Source: Imbricaverruca yamaguchii
Lineage: Eukaryota > Arthropoda > Thecostraca > Neoverrucidae
Length of the DNA stretch: 64,000 nucleotides
Assembly (NCBI GenBank): GCA_034440575.1
Contig: JAOTOL010001656.1
Coordinates: forward strand, 550,001 to 614,000
Direction of reading: 5' to 3'
Positions 1 to 12,851 of this stretch are shown here, piece after piece (position 1 is the stretch's first letter; every line of letters starts with the position of its first letter). Both the position numbers and the translations under genes were made by a program. The notes below the pieces were generated by a model. That model searched no databases and was not told where the DNA came from. It saw only the letters and a program-made list of their open reading frames with translations.

Positions 1-1010
1 GTTACCTGCCGTGATGAGCGGCTTCTGTTACCACCGTAGGTAACAGCTCCTGGTGCCACCGTGGATAACAGCTCCTGTTACCTGCCGTGAGGAGCGGGTT
101 CTGTTACCACCGTAGGTAACAGCCCCTGTTACATGGCGTGAGGACCGGCTCCTGCTACCACCGTAGGTAACAGCTCCTGTTGCCACCGTGGATAACAGCT
201 CCTGTTACCTGCCGTGATGAGCGGCTTCTGTTACCACCGTAGGCAACAGCTCCTGTTACCTGCCGTGGGCAACAGCTCCTGTTACTTGTCGTGAAGAGCG
301 GCTCCTGTTACCACCGTAGGCAACAGCCCCTGTTACATGACGTGAGGACCGGCTCCTGTTACCACCGTAGGTAACAGCTCTTGTTGCCACCGTGGATAAC
401 AGCTCCTGTTACCTGCCGTGAGGAGCGGCTTCTGTTACCACCGTAGGTAACAGCCCCTGTTACATGACGTGAGGACCGGCTCCTGCTACCACCGTAGGTA
501 ACAGCTCCTGTTGCCACCGTGGATAACAGCTCCGTTACCTGCCGTGATGAGCGGCTTCTGTTACCACCGTAGGTAACAGCTCCTGGTGCCACCGTGGGTA
601 ACAGCTCCTGTTGCCACCGTGGGTAACAGTCTGTCACCTGCCGTGATGACCACGGCTCCTATTACCACCGTAGGTAACAGCTCCTGTTACGCCGGGGCCC
701 TTACTGTCGTGAAGAGGCTCCTGTTACCACCGTGGGTAGCAGCTCCTGTTACCTGCCGTGATGAGCGGCTTCTGTTACCACCGTAGGTAACAGCTCCTGG
801 TGCCACCGTGGGTAACAGCTTCTGTTGCCACCGTGGGTAACAGCTCCTGTCACCTGCCGTGATGAACGGCTCCTATTACCACCGTAGGCAACAGCTCCTG
901 TTACCTGCCGGGGGCTCCTGTTACTTGTCGTGAAGAGCGGCTCCTGTTACCACCGTGGGTAGCAGCTCCTGCTACCTGCCGTGAGGAGTGGCTTCTGTTA
1001 CCTATTGCGC
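1..1010. repeat. Complex minisatellite, composite units of about 25-60 bp
   Basis: The array is built from variants of CACCGTAGGTAACAGCTCC and TGTTACCTGCCGTGATGAGC and runs off the left edge of the window. Many units contain the inverted pair GGTAACA/TGTTACC around a 5-base spacer, so each can fold into a small hairpin. Short open frames on both strands are by-products of the repeat. Confidence 0.93.
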
Positions 1011-3599
1011 AAACCGACTACCGTTACCCACCAGGGTAATGGACTCTGCTGTTTGTTGTGGGCAACGACCACTGCCACCTCCTGCGGGTTTTGACCACGC
1101 GATTTCAGGAGACATGTGACGCTTGGCCGTACCTGGTCTCTGTGGCCACACTACCACGTCCCACGTCGCCATGCATTGTCATCACGACCAGACTGTTCCA
1201 TCCTGCTCTCTCTCTCTCGCCGATTCAGCTGGTGACGGTGGCACAGGTTTTTCAGTTCGGTTTTTGTTTTCGGTTTTTGCGTTGTCGGCTTTTTGTCGGT
1301 ATTTTCGCTTCGAACAGATCATCACGTGAAGAGACAGACAGATAAAAAACCGATCTGCCCAGTGCCAAGGCTGCTGGCTGTGAGAAGGTCACCGGCATTC
1401 TGTTGTGCGTCGATGTGGTGCATTTCATGGAGGCTGCGCATTATTCTTGTTTTCGGATGCCGCTCGTTCAATGCAAATCGATCCAGTCCATTGGAATTGA
1501 AAGGCGATCACCCACCCATGCCCTCTGGTCTGGCACACAGGCAGTCTCAAAGCCATCCTCTACTTCAGCAGCAGTACTGCACGTCTTGTACACTGGTGGA
1601 CTGTGCATGTCCATCCTCGTCTGCCAGCACCATCAGCAGGATAGAGCTGGCAGACGAGGGAGATTTTCTCCCTACGTGAAATCCATCCATTCTCACTACG
1701 TGACAGAAACCCAGAAGAAATCCTCCCTGTAATCCTCTCCCCACTGGAGAGGGGTGGGTGGCAGGATCTTCCCCCGGCAAATTTGTTTAATAACTATAGA
1801 ACTGGAGGAGATATGAAGTGCAAACTGTTAGTGCCTGTCTGCACATCAGTCACACAGTGTGTGCCAACGCACAAAATCCTTGTTCACTATGGATCTTGCT
1901 TTACTAACGTCATAGTGATGTCATCTACCGTAATATCGATGGAAATGAAGACTACAGAAATAAATGCTAAACACGTTATGAACAAAGATATCAAGAATCG
2001 ATTCTCGAATATTTACAGCGAAAATGAATGGCAATGACACTGCTATCCCCGAATTCTTATGTTTTGCAACGTGATTGTCAGAATTTGCAGGACAATATTT
2101 TTTTTTTGTTCTAGAAGTTGTTTTAATTTATGTTCTGAAAATACACTTGTATGTGATTTAGACTCTGTGAAATCTCGTGGCAAATTTCAAGAGAACATCA
2201 TTCGAATCAACTGAGATATGGCGCACCAAATATTCTGGTATGACCTCAGTACTGTAGGAAATTGAGTGTCGCACGTCATTGTCGCACCGTTTGCGGTCAG
2301 CATGGAGCCATGGGGCTAGCATCAGCGGCACTATCTTTTGATGTTCTTTCGAACTGTGTAGTCCTTCCCACTTCAATTGTGTTCAAATACAAAACAAAGA
2401 ATAAGGAAGATACGCACCCATGTGCTTGGACAAGTTTTGTTTTGCATCTACCAAGTTACTGGCAAAACATTGGTGTAGAAACATGTGCTGCTTGTCATTG
2501 GACAAGATTCAATATTTGACCACAACCCACGTGGCCCACCATGACCTCGACCATATCTTTACTCATGGATGTCTTTCCTTGCTATCTTAGAATGCCAGGC
2601 ACATGGTAACACTGAAATGAGGCCTCTGCGCTGTTTAATCTATTGTGCTCGACTAAAATCGCACCTTTGCTAATTATGACCACACATGGGTCAACTTGAC
2701 CTCTCTCAGCCCATCGTGTTAGACTCTGTTGCTTGCCGCAAAAAAAAAACCCAACGAAATCGTGCCTAACATTTTAAGTTAAGCGGAAAGGGCGAGAGCT
2801 TGGCACAAGGGAGACGCGCTTGGCAACTGACCCCCAGAGATTCGCGAGGTAGATGACACAGCTCCCTTGGCGCAATGGTCCGCCTCTGAGATGGGACTTT
2901 GAGTCGAAATCCACAGTTACGAGATTAAAATAGCATATTTTCCATGTCTTCTGGTTGACGTTACAGGTCATGTCAACGAGATTAATGGTGTAACGCAGTC
3001 AGTGATCTGTTTTCACCGTAGCTTGAGGACCCTGGTGTCAAAAGAAGTACGATGTCATGCTCCAATATTGACGACATGTAACCATGTCGCACGTCGTAAA
3101 TGTCAAGGCCACCGACCCCGTCGACGTCAAATACCTTGAAATAGGTGATTAGCTGTTGAATGTGACAGTTGTGCAAACAGATGACACCCAGTAAAAGGCA
3201 ATGGATGTCGCGAAATTAAACCTAAATATTTCCAAGCTCTATGAGAACTTAGCAAAGACCTATACATATAATGTTGGAACAACAGTCATGAAATGTTCCA
3301 ACAAAATATAAAAATGTGTTTTTCACCCAAGCCTGGTTTCGCAATATTTACTTCGCAACAGTCCGAATGTTAGCCACTGGAGATCCTGGATACATGTACC
3401 ATCGGGATGTTTCCAGTTATATCTCAGCGAACTAGTCTGGTATCGACTGTGGGCCTGCAACACTTTTAGAGGACATGAATTTCCACTAAATTATTTTGGG
3501 CTTTGAAAACTATTAATTAGTAACAGAGTAAGAGGTAAGTAAGCAATGCTTTTCCTAAAACCTTCACTTAACCTGAGCATCTGACCAAAGTTCACCTTA
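1011..3599. other. Unique non-coding DNA
   Basis: The sequence grades from moderately GC-rich (to about 1.75 kb) to AT-rich. Short open frames of up to 128 codons overlap each other in different frames and carry no recognisable motif. The only internal element I can support is a tRNA-like SINE head near 2.87 kb. Confidence 0.6.
2867..2921 (+). repeat. tRNA-like SINE head
   Basis: TGGCGCAATGG at 2868-2878 matches the Pol III A-box consensus TRGYNNARNNG exactly. A weak B-box-like GAGTCGAAATCC follows at 2901-2912. The region cannot fold as a full cloverleaf, so it is read as a decayed tRNA-derived SINE. It resembles the tRNA-like segment at 32,812. Confidence 0.35.
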
Positions 3600-4665
3600 C
3601 CTAAGTTCACCTTACCTAAGAATGATGCAGCTTCAGGTCCATGGCATTGCAGGTGGCATCTTAAAATGGATAGAGTTGTGGCTTTCAGATAGACAGCAGA
3701 TAGTGATGCTAAACGGTACAAACTCATGATGGCAAAATGTTCTTAGTGGAGTTCCCCAGGGGTCAGTACCAGGGCAACTACTGTTCATTATATTTGTAAA
3801 TGACATTGAAAGTGGCCTAAGCAGAAAGGTTTTGACATTTGCGGATGATTTGAAGGTCTTTAGGGGAATAACAGGCCACAATGGGCATATCTCGCTGCAG
3901 AAAGACTTAGACGAACTTGTGAGGTGGTCCGAAGAATGACAAATGAAATTTAATTTTCATAAGTGCATGTAGGTATATTTAATTCAAAATTATGCATGCA
4001 GGTAGGCAGCATATGAAGGTTCCATACTTCATGGGTAGCCAAGTATTACCGGTGACTCAGCAGGAGGACTTAGGTGTTATTCTGAACACAAAATTGGGGC
4101 CATCAGAACAGACCAAGGAAGCCAGGAAGAAGGCACTGAGAATGCTTGGGGAAATAAATAGGAATGTATCATACAAAAGTGAGGACGTCATCAGGAAGCT
4201 TTACTGTGCATACGTGAGGCCACATTTGGAATACTGCATCCAAGCTTGGTCTCCATGATATGAAAAAGATTGTTGGCTTTTAGAGAGAGTACAAAAGAGG
4301 GCTAAAAAATGGTTAATGGTATAAGCAACCCGGCATATGAGGAAAGATTGAAGAAATTGAATATGTTTTCACTCACGTATAGAAGGCTGAGAGGAGAACT
4401 CATCGAGGTCTTTAAATTTGTCCATGGTCTGGAGAGGGGATATCTTGGGGAAATGTATGAATTTTAAAGAAATGATGCAATTACAGGTCATCAATTTAAA
4501 ATTAAAGTTAACCACAGCAGGACAAAGCTAAGACAGACTTTCTTCACCAACAGGGTAGTAGAACACTGGAACCAGATGCCAGAAACCATTGTCAGTAGCA
4601 GCACATGGAACTTCTTTAAAAACAGCATAGACAATCATTATAAAAATAGAGGAAATTATATTTAA
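3600..4665 (+). mobile_element. 5'-truncated, degenerate CR1-like non-LTR retrotransposon
   Basis: Conceptual translation across frame breaks gives the reverse transcriptase block GVPQGSVPGQLLF (from 3748) and the catalytic box FADD (3838-3849). An intact stretch at 3992-4258 contains EDLGVILNTKL and the late RT motif YVRPHLEYCIQAWSP. Downstream come the C-terminal signatures YEERLKKLNMFSL and RRLRGELIEVFKF, then FFTNRVVEHWNQMPE. This order is typical of CR1/jockey-group LINE open reading frames. Stops and frame changes (for example at about 3727, 3940 and 4256) show it is dead. The N-terminal endonuclease and early RT blocks are missing, as expected for a 5'-truncated insertion. The exact clade is uncertain. 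Confidence 0.88.
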
Positions 4666-5600
4666 AAAATTAGGAAAAACCGTAGGGGTGTGGGGGGGGG
4701 GGGCAGATATCTGCCCCCCGAACGTGCGCGTGTTGCAGGAGTAAAGAGCTTGGTTTTCAGTATTCCAGGGAGGGCTGATCGATGGATTTGGTGGGCAACT
4801 GGTTGAAGTGTCCAGAGTACAACCAAGAAGGGCCCTTGTGGCTCATTGCTGCACTGATCTTTTATGTCTTTATGTCTAAGTTCATATCTTCTAATGATTA
4901 TATTCCTTTGCTCACTTGCCAATGTACTCACGTCTGACTGCTCCCTGTATGGCTTGCTTGTGAAAATGTTGTAATGTGCATAAAAACCACATTGAAACGA
5001 GATCATAACAAGACTCCGCCTTTTACTTATTACCTGACGTTGATCAACCCTTGCTACGGTATATTAAGGGAGGGGAAGTATTTTTTGTGTGGCACAATGT
5101 TCGCTCGGGAATCGCGAGATTACATGACGTGCTCAGGAGCTATCTGAGAAAATGTCATGGAATCAAGTTTTCATTGAGTCGTGGAGTCTCGGACTATTGT
5201 TGTATTTCCTTGCAAATGATTTTCTTCATGAATAGGCTAACAGCAGCATTGTCCAACAGCCGGGTACATTTATCCGTTCACGATTGCGCTCGAATGCTAG
5301 TTCGCGTGCCATAAAATAAAGGCAATATTTCATTGCAACCTATCACTATGCAATGCTCAGAATTTCCGTTCTACAGTCAGCACAATAGACCGAGCAAGCA
5401 CCAGCATGTATCGTTGGTGGCATCCTTGGAACAAATATCCTTGGCGATGCAGTTACTTGTGCAAGGTGATAAAAAACATCATAATAATTGAATTGTGAAT
5501 AACACGTATATGATGCATCGTTTACAACTTGATAGTCAAGATCAACACCATCACGCACCACCTGATAGTTAAGATGGGCTCGCTTCTGCGTGGCCTAGGC
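4666..5600. other. Unique DNA with G-run
   Basis: A run of 12 or more Gs sits at about 4690-4703, just after the LINE relic. The rest is unique AT-rich sequence. I see no gene signal. Confidence 0.5.
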
Positions 5601-5716
5601 GTCGGCGATGGTGAGATATCTCTGTCGGTGTGCACCTCGCAGCTGCTATGATGGCTCTGTCGGCGATGGTGAGATATCTCTGTCGGTGTGCACCTCCCAG
5701 CTGCTATGATGGCTCT
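5601..5716. repeat. Tandem duplication, 58 bp x 2
   Basis: Two nearly identical copies (5601-5658 and 5659-5716) begin GTCGGCGATGGTGAGATATC. They differ by about one base, so the duplication is recent. Confidence 0.93.
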
Positions 5717-7262
5717 TTACCTCCACTCACCATTCTGATAAGCCTGCATTTCTAGCCTCGCTACAGGATGAAATCCGCAAGTGAATGGCGAATGAGGTGG
5801 CCAATTGTTGTTCATCGGCCGGTAGATCACGCGATGCCGCAGTGGTACCCTACCCACTGCAGGTGTTGGTCTGCGCGATGCGGGACGAGCCGCCATCCTG
5901 CCGAAGCCACGCGGGAGGCACTTCACTAGAGTGCTTCACCAGGGCTTGTTTGTCCTCCCGTGCCGTGCCATGTTGACAGTCAGTGTCGCCTTCTCCGTCC
6001 CCGAACCACAGAGGTACAATGGGGCCTTTGCTGCTGAGCGAACACCGTGCTGCGATATTGCTGGTGTGTAGGGACTTCTTATGAACATCTGCAGGCTTCC
6101 TTGACCAACGGCGGATATTCTGAGAGTTGGCGGTGCTATTGTGGTAGAAATGCTTCACATTAGGAAATCAGACTTAGTCAGTGAAGTTTGGGCAGATGCC
6201 ATTCTTTTCTCTGAGTCACGTCGATCATCTTCTCGAGGAAGTTTTGTCGCTTTCCGAAAATGCACATTTGGTTGTCACTTCACATGGCTTCAGCTTAAGG
6301 CCTCTCTTTACAATCCTGAGTACTGAGATCTTGTTTGTGCTCGTATGTCGCGCGATGTATCGTGCGATTTTGTCGGTTTGTCAACAATGGCCCACACATT
6401 ATCGACATACAGTGCTAATATTTTGGCGGTTTTGGTAACCACAGCCTTCATTTTATCGATACACTGTGTTACTATTTCGGCGGTTTTGGTAACTAGAACC
6501 ATCACTTAATCGAAACACCGATACAGACAGATACAGATACATACTTGTATTGAGGTAATACACGATGAAGTTGTGGCTATTAGAACCTAGCGTTAATATG
6601 ATAAATATGCAGAGCAGAAGAGGTCAAAATCATTGAACGGTTACACCGGTGGTCATGCATGCCATTATAGAATACAGCAGGGCAAGTTTTTTGTCGGTTT
6701 TGGTAACCACAGCCCTCGAGTAACAGACTGTGCTGTCCCGGCAGATATTTTTTTTGGACACGTCTCTGTCTACTTCGATTTGCTACATGACCATCATCAA
6801 GAAACAATCAGGTGTGTCTGATCACGGTGTGAAACTTTTTTCTTTTTTTTTAAATACTTCCGCAAATTTTCGGTGCGCTAATATTACCAACTCAGATGAT
6901 CAGTATACTTGCGCAAATATAATTTTCACCGCATTTTTAATGGATGCAGATGTACCGTGACCGTAGGTAGCATGTTCCAATTAGTGCTGGTTTGTGCAAC
7001 AGATAATACCGGAAGCACTCCACATAGTGAAGGGTGGTGGTGGTTATTGAAGCTGGAACGACACGACGACTGCAATTGCTGTGTTCCCGTTGCTGATCTC
7101 TCGTTGACTGATGGTCGAGAGTGAGCAGCAGCCAGGGCGAGCTTCAGCCCACCATTCTATGGCTGAGAGATACAGAGTGACGTTGATTGATGCATGTCCT
7201 ACGTATTCATGCATTTACATATATAAGCTTAACTAAGCATGCATCTAAGTACGCATATATAC

Positions 7263-7266
<4 letters not shown>
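5717..7266. other. Unique DNA with short repeat near 6.4 and 6.7 kb
   Basis: A motif around GGCGGTTTTGGTAACCACAG recurs at about 6424, 6479 and 6690 with intervening TTATCGATACA-type sequence, suggesting a decayed ~55-bp tandem repeat. No gene is supported. Confidence 0.5.
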
Positions 7267-7328
<62 letters not shown>

Positions 7329-7332
7329 TTTT

Positions 7333-7380
<48 letters not shown>
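7267..7380. repeat. Compound microsatellite (AC)n-(T)n-(AT)n
   Basis: About 30 AC units are followed by a short T run and about 21 AT units. Confidence 0.98.
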
Positions 7381-7383
<3 letters not shown>

Positions 7384-8160
7384 TTGTTTTGCACAAATGT
7401 TTCATTCGAGAAGATGAGAAGTTGTGCTAATTTAACTATCGTACTGGACAGCTCCATCCGCTTTGCAGTAGCTTCGGGTGGAGACACCCCTGAAGTCCAA
7501 ACAAAACAAACATAACATTTTTCCTAGAAAAGAAGAATCAATGTTATTGTAATGCGACTTGTCTTGGTGTAAGACAAAGTTTCTAACATAATTTTAGGTA
7601 AACCCGGGACCGCATTTACTTGTGACTTGTGAAACAGGGTAATCTTCCAGGCCTGACTGCTGCCTCATTTTGTGGCCGATGCTACCATATTTCACGTCAT
7701 TCTAAAATGTTCGTGTTCGGAGAGAACATATTTAATAATTCACATTGAAGGACATCATGACGGTGTCCAGGACGTAAAAACGTTATGTGCTTTTGGAAGT
7801 TTTCTTTATCTCTGGTACCCCATATTTCAAAAGGAGAGCTGTATTGTTTTGGAGAAAATAACTTAGGCCTCCGTGGCAATTGTCGTTAAAATGGTGGCCT
7901 TTCACAATGCCAGACTCAGCAAATAAAAAAGGAGGAAATTTCATGGCGATAATGGTGATGGAATACTCGTATTATTACAAGTTCTATGATGGATACGGTC
8001 GCGCCTGATTTGAACCTTCTGGGAAAAGCACTTACTTCACCAAGCGTTTCTTGAGAGGCATTGTTGCTAGGCAGGCTGACGGAGCCGGCGGGTGGCGCGT
8101 TCTGCGCCATCCCTCAGACCGTGCCTGAGAACGATGCTGCCGGTCTGACGAAGGCAGATT
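7381..8160. other. Unique non-coding DNA
   Basis: AT-rich unique sequence between the microsatellite and the GC-rich array. No motif or credible exon is seen. Confidence 0.5.
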
Positions 8161-9105
8161 CTAGAAAATGCTGTCACAAGCATCAGTCAGTCTGGGACAG
8201 GCCGGTCTGAGGAAAGCCGGTATGACACACGCTGCTGACCGGTGCGGGGAACGTCAGTCTGAGAAAGACCAGTCGGGGAAGGTCGGTCTGAAGAAGGCCA
8301 GTCTGGGGAAGGCCGGTCTGGGGAACGTTAGTCTGCAGAAGGCCGGTCTGGGGAAGGTCGGCCTGAGACATGCCGGCCTGAGGAAGGCCAGTCCGTGGAA
8401 GATCGGCCTGAGGAAGCTCAGTCCGGGGAAGGTCGCTCTGACATTGGCTGGTCCGGGGAAGGCCGGCGGTCCGGTCTGAGACTGGCCGGCGGTCCCGTCT
8501 GAGACTGGCCGGCCCGTCTGAGACTGGCCGGCGGTCCCGTCTGAGACTGGCCGGCGGTCCGGTCTGAGACTGGCCGGCAGTCCCGTCTGAGACTGGCCGG
8601 CCCGTCTGAGACTGGCCGGCCCGTCTGAGACTGGCCGGCGGTCCCGTCTGAGACTGGCGGTCCCGTCCGAGACTGGCGGTCCCGTCTGAGACTGGCCGGC
8701 GGTCCCGTCTGAGACTGGCCGGCCCGTCTGAGACTGGCCGGCGGTCCCGTCTGAGACTGGCCGGCCCGTCTGAGACTGGCCGGCCCGTCTGAGACTGGCG
8801 GTCCCGTCTGAGACTGGCCGGCGGTCCCGTCTGAGACTGGCCGGCCCGTCTGAGACTGGCCGGCGGTCCCGTCTGAGACTGGCGGTCCCGTCTGAGACTG
8901 GCCGGCGGTCCCGTCTGAGACTGGCGGTCCCGTCTGAGACTGGCCGGCGGTCCCGTCTGAGACTGGCCGGCGGTCCCGTCTGAGACTGGCCGGCCCGTCT
9001 GAGGCCGGCCCGTCTGAGACTGGCCGGCCCGTCTGAGACTGGCCGGCCCGTCTGAGACTGGCCGGCGGTCCCGTCTGAGACTGGCCGGCGGTCCCGTCCG
9101 AGGGC
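8161..9105. repeat. GC-rich minisatellite, 19/23-bp units, with degenerate left flank
   Basis: From about 8470 the unit is CCCGTCTGAGACTGGCCGG, with or without an extra CGGT, giving 19- and 23-bp forms in irregular alternation. From 8161 to 8470 an older, more diverged version (GGTCTGAGGAAGGCC-like) leads into it. The minus-strand open frame of 430 codons over this array is a repeat by-product. Confidence 0.95.
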
Positions 9106-9234
9106 GGCCGGCTCCACCAGGCCGGCGCGGCTCCCAAATAAAAAGAGCGCAATATCGATTGGTCGGTCGGCGCAGCGGACGCGTCATGGGCCCACCTCCG
9201 GCTGCAACGTTGCAAATGTTGAAATTTCGCCAAG

Positions 9235-9342
9235 TTGGCCCGGCGCGGCGGCGGTGTGCGGAGCGACTCCAAACTGGCCACCAAGGCGCAACCGGTCGTC
9301 GACTATGAGACCTACATGCTGGCCTTCCTGAGACTGCTCGGG
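9235..9342 (+). CDS. Candidate internal exon A, unidentified protein
   Basis: A 36-codon open segment ends ...VVDYETYMLAFLRLLG at a GGG|GTGAGA donor (GT at 9343). The left boundary is placed after CCAAG at 9234, but there is no good polypyrimidine tract, so the acceptor is weak. The segment starts and ends in phase 0, compatible with candidate exons B and C downstream. Composition (mixed, hydrophobic end, no low complexity) looks protein-like, unlike the neighbouring repeat frames. I do not recognise the family. It could be chance coding potential in GC-rich DNA. Confidence 0.3.
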
Positions 9343-9940
9343 GTGAGAAAACGCGCCGCTGGCGCATTGCATGGCTTTGCACGGGCTGGGCGAGGTGCTG
9401 TGTGTTGGGCAGCGGGCGATCGGCAGCGGGCAGCGGCGCCAGCAGGGCCAGGGACAGTCGGGCACGGCACGGCACGGCACGGCATGGCGCGGCACGGCCG
9501 GCAGACGGACGGTGCGGCGCGGCTCAAGTGCCGGCGGTTGTTGTCGCTGGGCCGAGTTATGCTGTGGCGTTGGCTTTGGACGCAACAAGTGGCACCTGCG
9601 TGCTGAGCTCGACGTGTCGCCGAGTGCTGTCAATCTGTGCCCAAGTCGCACGGTGTCGACTCCCACCATCGCTCGCTCACCTCGCGGCTGCAATTCCACC
9701 CACACTACCGGCCAAACTTACTGTGGCCGCCCACTCGCTTGCCTTCTCACGGCTGTGCATGCACTGTGGTGTGCTCGTGTCGCTCACCTTTCATGTGGAG
9801 TTAAGTCTTTTCATAGTCGAACGGCCGACTTCGAATGTCCGGCGCCGCTATTAGGCTCTGTGGAATGAAATGTACCGCCACAGGTCAGCTGATTTGCTGA
9901 GTGATTCTTCCCAGGCGCTGGTCAATTGCGACCAGTAACA
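9343..9940. other. GC-rich unique DNA
   Basis: It contains a short run of GGCAC/GGCGC pentamers at about 9460-9500. It would be intron if exon A is real. Several overlapping open frames cover both strands, none with a recognisable motif. Confidence 0.45.
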
Positions 9941-10072
9941 GCCACCGGATGGGCATGCCATAGCAGGTGCCACTCGCACCACCACGTAGAATGTCTCGAC
10001 AATTCTGCCACCGGGTGGGCATCCCATAGCAGGTTCCACTCGCACCACCACGTAGAATGTCTCGACAATTCT
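9941..10072. repeat. Tandem duplication, 66 bp x 2
   Basis: Two copies (9941-10006, 10007-10072) share GCACCACCACGTAGAATGTC and differ at a few positions near their starts. Confidence 0.93.
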
Positions 10073-10802
10073 GCTGCGTTGCATGGGGAGTCGGTCGTCA
10101 CGTGTAATCTAGTGGGAGAGATGTAGTGAGGGGCCACTGCAACTCAACCGACAGGGCCACTGGCTCTGATGGACCGGACCCGATGTTTATATGCGCATTT
10201 TACCTGCACGAATCTACAAACTCAACTTTTGAACTGCGCAGGCGGTAGCGGTGCCGAGCATTCTGGGCCTGTGAATCACCAGCGGAATGAATGGCGGCTA
10301 CGATTTCATAAAACATGCGTAGCTGCAATGAAGGGAGTGGATGTACATATGTAGGTGCGGAGATAATGGAAACAATTTGTCCCAGTCTCGTCTCGAATGT
10401 GCGTTACAGCCGAAGGCCAGCAGCATTGTGCTGACTAAATACAATGGCTACGGTAACAAACAGACTAACAATGTTCACATTGAACAAGAAAAGCACTGAT
10501 GGCTCGCAGCGTCGGCTTTACATGATGACATCCATGTGGTATGCCCGTTTTGCATTTATCAATTTATGTATTTACATTTTTAACGCTTAAATTGAGGTAT
10601 TTATCTCGCAAGCTATCCATGTATTTCGAAACTTATGCGTATCGGCTACGTTCTTTTTCATATTATTGCAAAGGGTAGCACAGAACTTGTAAACCGCAAA
10701 TAATCTAGTGCTGCTTTCATCCAAGCCCCATTAAATGTTGCGATACAACGAACAATATCACAGAAATCCAGGTCGGTCCATGGAATATGAATACTCGCAT
10801 CC
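10073..10802. other. Unique AT-rich DNA
   Basis: No repeats, transposon motifs or exon-like segments that I can support. Confidence 0.5.
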
Positions 10803-11961
10803 GTGACCCGTGCCGTGGTCCGGTCCTTGTACTGTGTCGTGGTCCGGCCCGTGTACCGTGCCGTGGTCCGGCCCGTGTACCGTGCTGTGGTCCGGCCCGT
10901 GTACCGTGCCGTGGTCCGGCCCGTGTACCGTGCCGTGGTCCGGCCCGTGTACCGTGCCGTGGTCCGGCCCGTGTACCGTGCTGTGGTCCGGCCGGTGTAC
11001 CGTGCCGTGGTCCGGCCCGTGTACCGTGCTGTGGTCCGGCCCGTGTACCGTGCCGTGGTCCGGCTCGTGTACCGTGTACCGTACCGTGGTCCGGCCCGTG
11101 TACCGTGCTGTGGTCCGGCCCGTATACCGTGCTGTGGTCCGGCCCGTGTACCGTGTCATGGCCCGGCCCGGGTACCGTGCCATGGTCCGGCCCGAGTACC
11201 GTGCTGTGGTCCGGCCCGAGTACCGTGTCATGGTCCGGCCCGTGTACCGTGCTGTGGTCCGGCCCGTATACCGTGCCGTGGTCCGGCCCGTGTACCGTAC
11301 CGTGGTCCGGCCCGTGTACCGTGTACCGTGTCGTGGTCCGGCCCGTGTCCCGTGCTGTGGTCCGGCCCGTGTACCGTACCGTGGTCCGGCCCGTGTACCG
11401 TGCCGTGGTCCGGCCCGTGTACCGTGCTGTGGTCCGGCCCGTATACCGTATCGTGGTCCGGCCCGTGTACCGTGCCGTGGTCCGGCCCGTGTACCGTGCC
11501 GTGGTCCGGCCCGTGTACCGTGCCGTGGTCCGGCCCGTATACCGTACCGTGGTCCGGCCCGTGTACCGTGCCGTGGTCCGGCCCGTGTACCGTGCCGTGG
11601 TGCCGTGGTCCGGCCCGTATACCATACCCTGGTCGGCCCGTGTACCTGCGTGGTCCGGCCCGTGTACCGTGCTGTGGTCCGGCCCGTATACCGTACCGTG
11701 GTCCGGCCCGTGTACCGTGCTGTGGTCCGGCCCGTGTACCGTACCGTGGTCCGGTGCCGTGGTCCGGCCCGTGTACCGTGTACCGTGCTGTGGTCCGGCC
11801 CGTGTGCCGTGCTGTGGTCCGGCCCGTGTACCGTGCCGTGGTCCGGCCCGTGTACCGTGCGGTGGTCCGGCCCGTGTACCGTGTCGTGGTCCGGCCCGTC
11901 TACCGTGTCGTGGTCCGGCCCGTGTACCGTGCCGTGCCGTGCCGTGCCGTGCCGTGCCGTG
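10803..11961. repeat. 24-bp minisatellite, about 48 copies
   Basis: The unit is GTACCGTGCCGTGGTCCGGC plus CCGT. Insertions and losses of GTACC or GCCGT blocks occur, and the array ends in pure GCCGT pentamers at about 11,930-11,960. Because 24 is a multiple of three and units lack stops, five frames stay open for 400 or more codons; these are not genes. Confidence 0.97.
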
Positions 11962-12428
11962 GCTCGTCCAGCGGATCCAGCCGCACGGCGACGGGTCGAT
12001 AACGGGCGCCCATGGACCAGAGAGCGGCGCCCGCTTGTTCTGCGGGCGCTGGTCAGCACGACCCCGACCCGCCTGACCGCCCTGTCCTGCCGAGCGTGGC
12101 AGCGGCGTGTCCGACACGCTGTCCTGTAGCGACCCGCGCCGACCCGCCGCTGACCTCATGCCCGCCGGCGGGCGAGGTCAGGTGGCCGACTGGCCGGGGG
12201 CAGTGGCCTCGGCCGCGGCCACGCTCTGCGAGTGCGTGCGCGTGGTATCGACCATCGGTCGGCGGCTGCACGTGGCTCAGCTGCGTCGACGCCGACGGGC
12301 CACTGGCACAAAGACGCCAGTCGGCCGTCGGCCTGCACCACACAAAGGTCAATGACAAAAAACACACGCGGAAGTCGGCCGGGGGAGGGTGCAATGGGGA
12401 AAATCCGCAGCGGAAGGAAAGCGCAGGG
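11962..12428. other. GC-rich unique DNA
   Basis: This flank between two arrays has overlapping open frames on both strands but no recognisable domain or splice-bounded exon. Confidence 0.45.
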
Positions 12429-12790
12429 TAAGAGCTGAAGCTGTAGGTGCAGAGGAAGTGGAGGAAGTGGAGGGACAAGTGTGAGTGTACGAGCTGAATA
12501 TGTAGATGCAAAGGAAGTGGAGGGGCAAGAGCTGAAGCTGTAGGTGCAGAGGAAGTGGAGGACATGGATGGGCAAGTGGGAGTGTCCGGGCTGAAGATGT
12601 AGGTGCAGACGAAGTGGAAAGGGCAAGAGCTGAAGCTGCAGTGCGGAGGAAGTGGGGAGATAAGAGCTGAAGTTGTAGACGCAGAATATGTGAAGTGATA
12701 AGAGTTGAAGCTGTAGGTGCAGAGGAATTGGATCGGTAAGAGCTCAAGCTGCAGGTGCAGAGAAAGTGGAGGGGCAAGTGCGAGTGGCCA
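12429..12790. repeat. Degenerate minisatellite, about 37-40 bp with ~60-bp variants
   Basis: About nine copies of GAGCTGAAGCTGTAGGTGCA followed by GAGGAAGTGGAGGGGCA. Divergence is higher than in the neighbouring arrays, so it is older. Confidence 0.85.
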
Positions 12791-12851
12791 TGAGTAATTA
12801 TGAAGAGTGATTCTGCAGTGCTCATGCTGACATTGGAACACCTACACTGGG

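Noticed and set aside
8183..9475. 430-codon minus-strand frame with SLRRDRRPVSDG repeats
   Set aside because: Product of the 19/23-bp minisatellite; the frame switches content whenever unit length changes.
10717..12159. 480-codon open frame of GPDHGTVH/RAGPRHGT repeats and four overlapping long frames
   Set aside because: The 24-bp unit lacks stops in nearly all frames, so both strands stay open. Real coding sequence would not be open in five frames at once.
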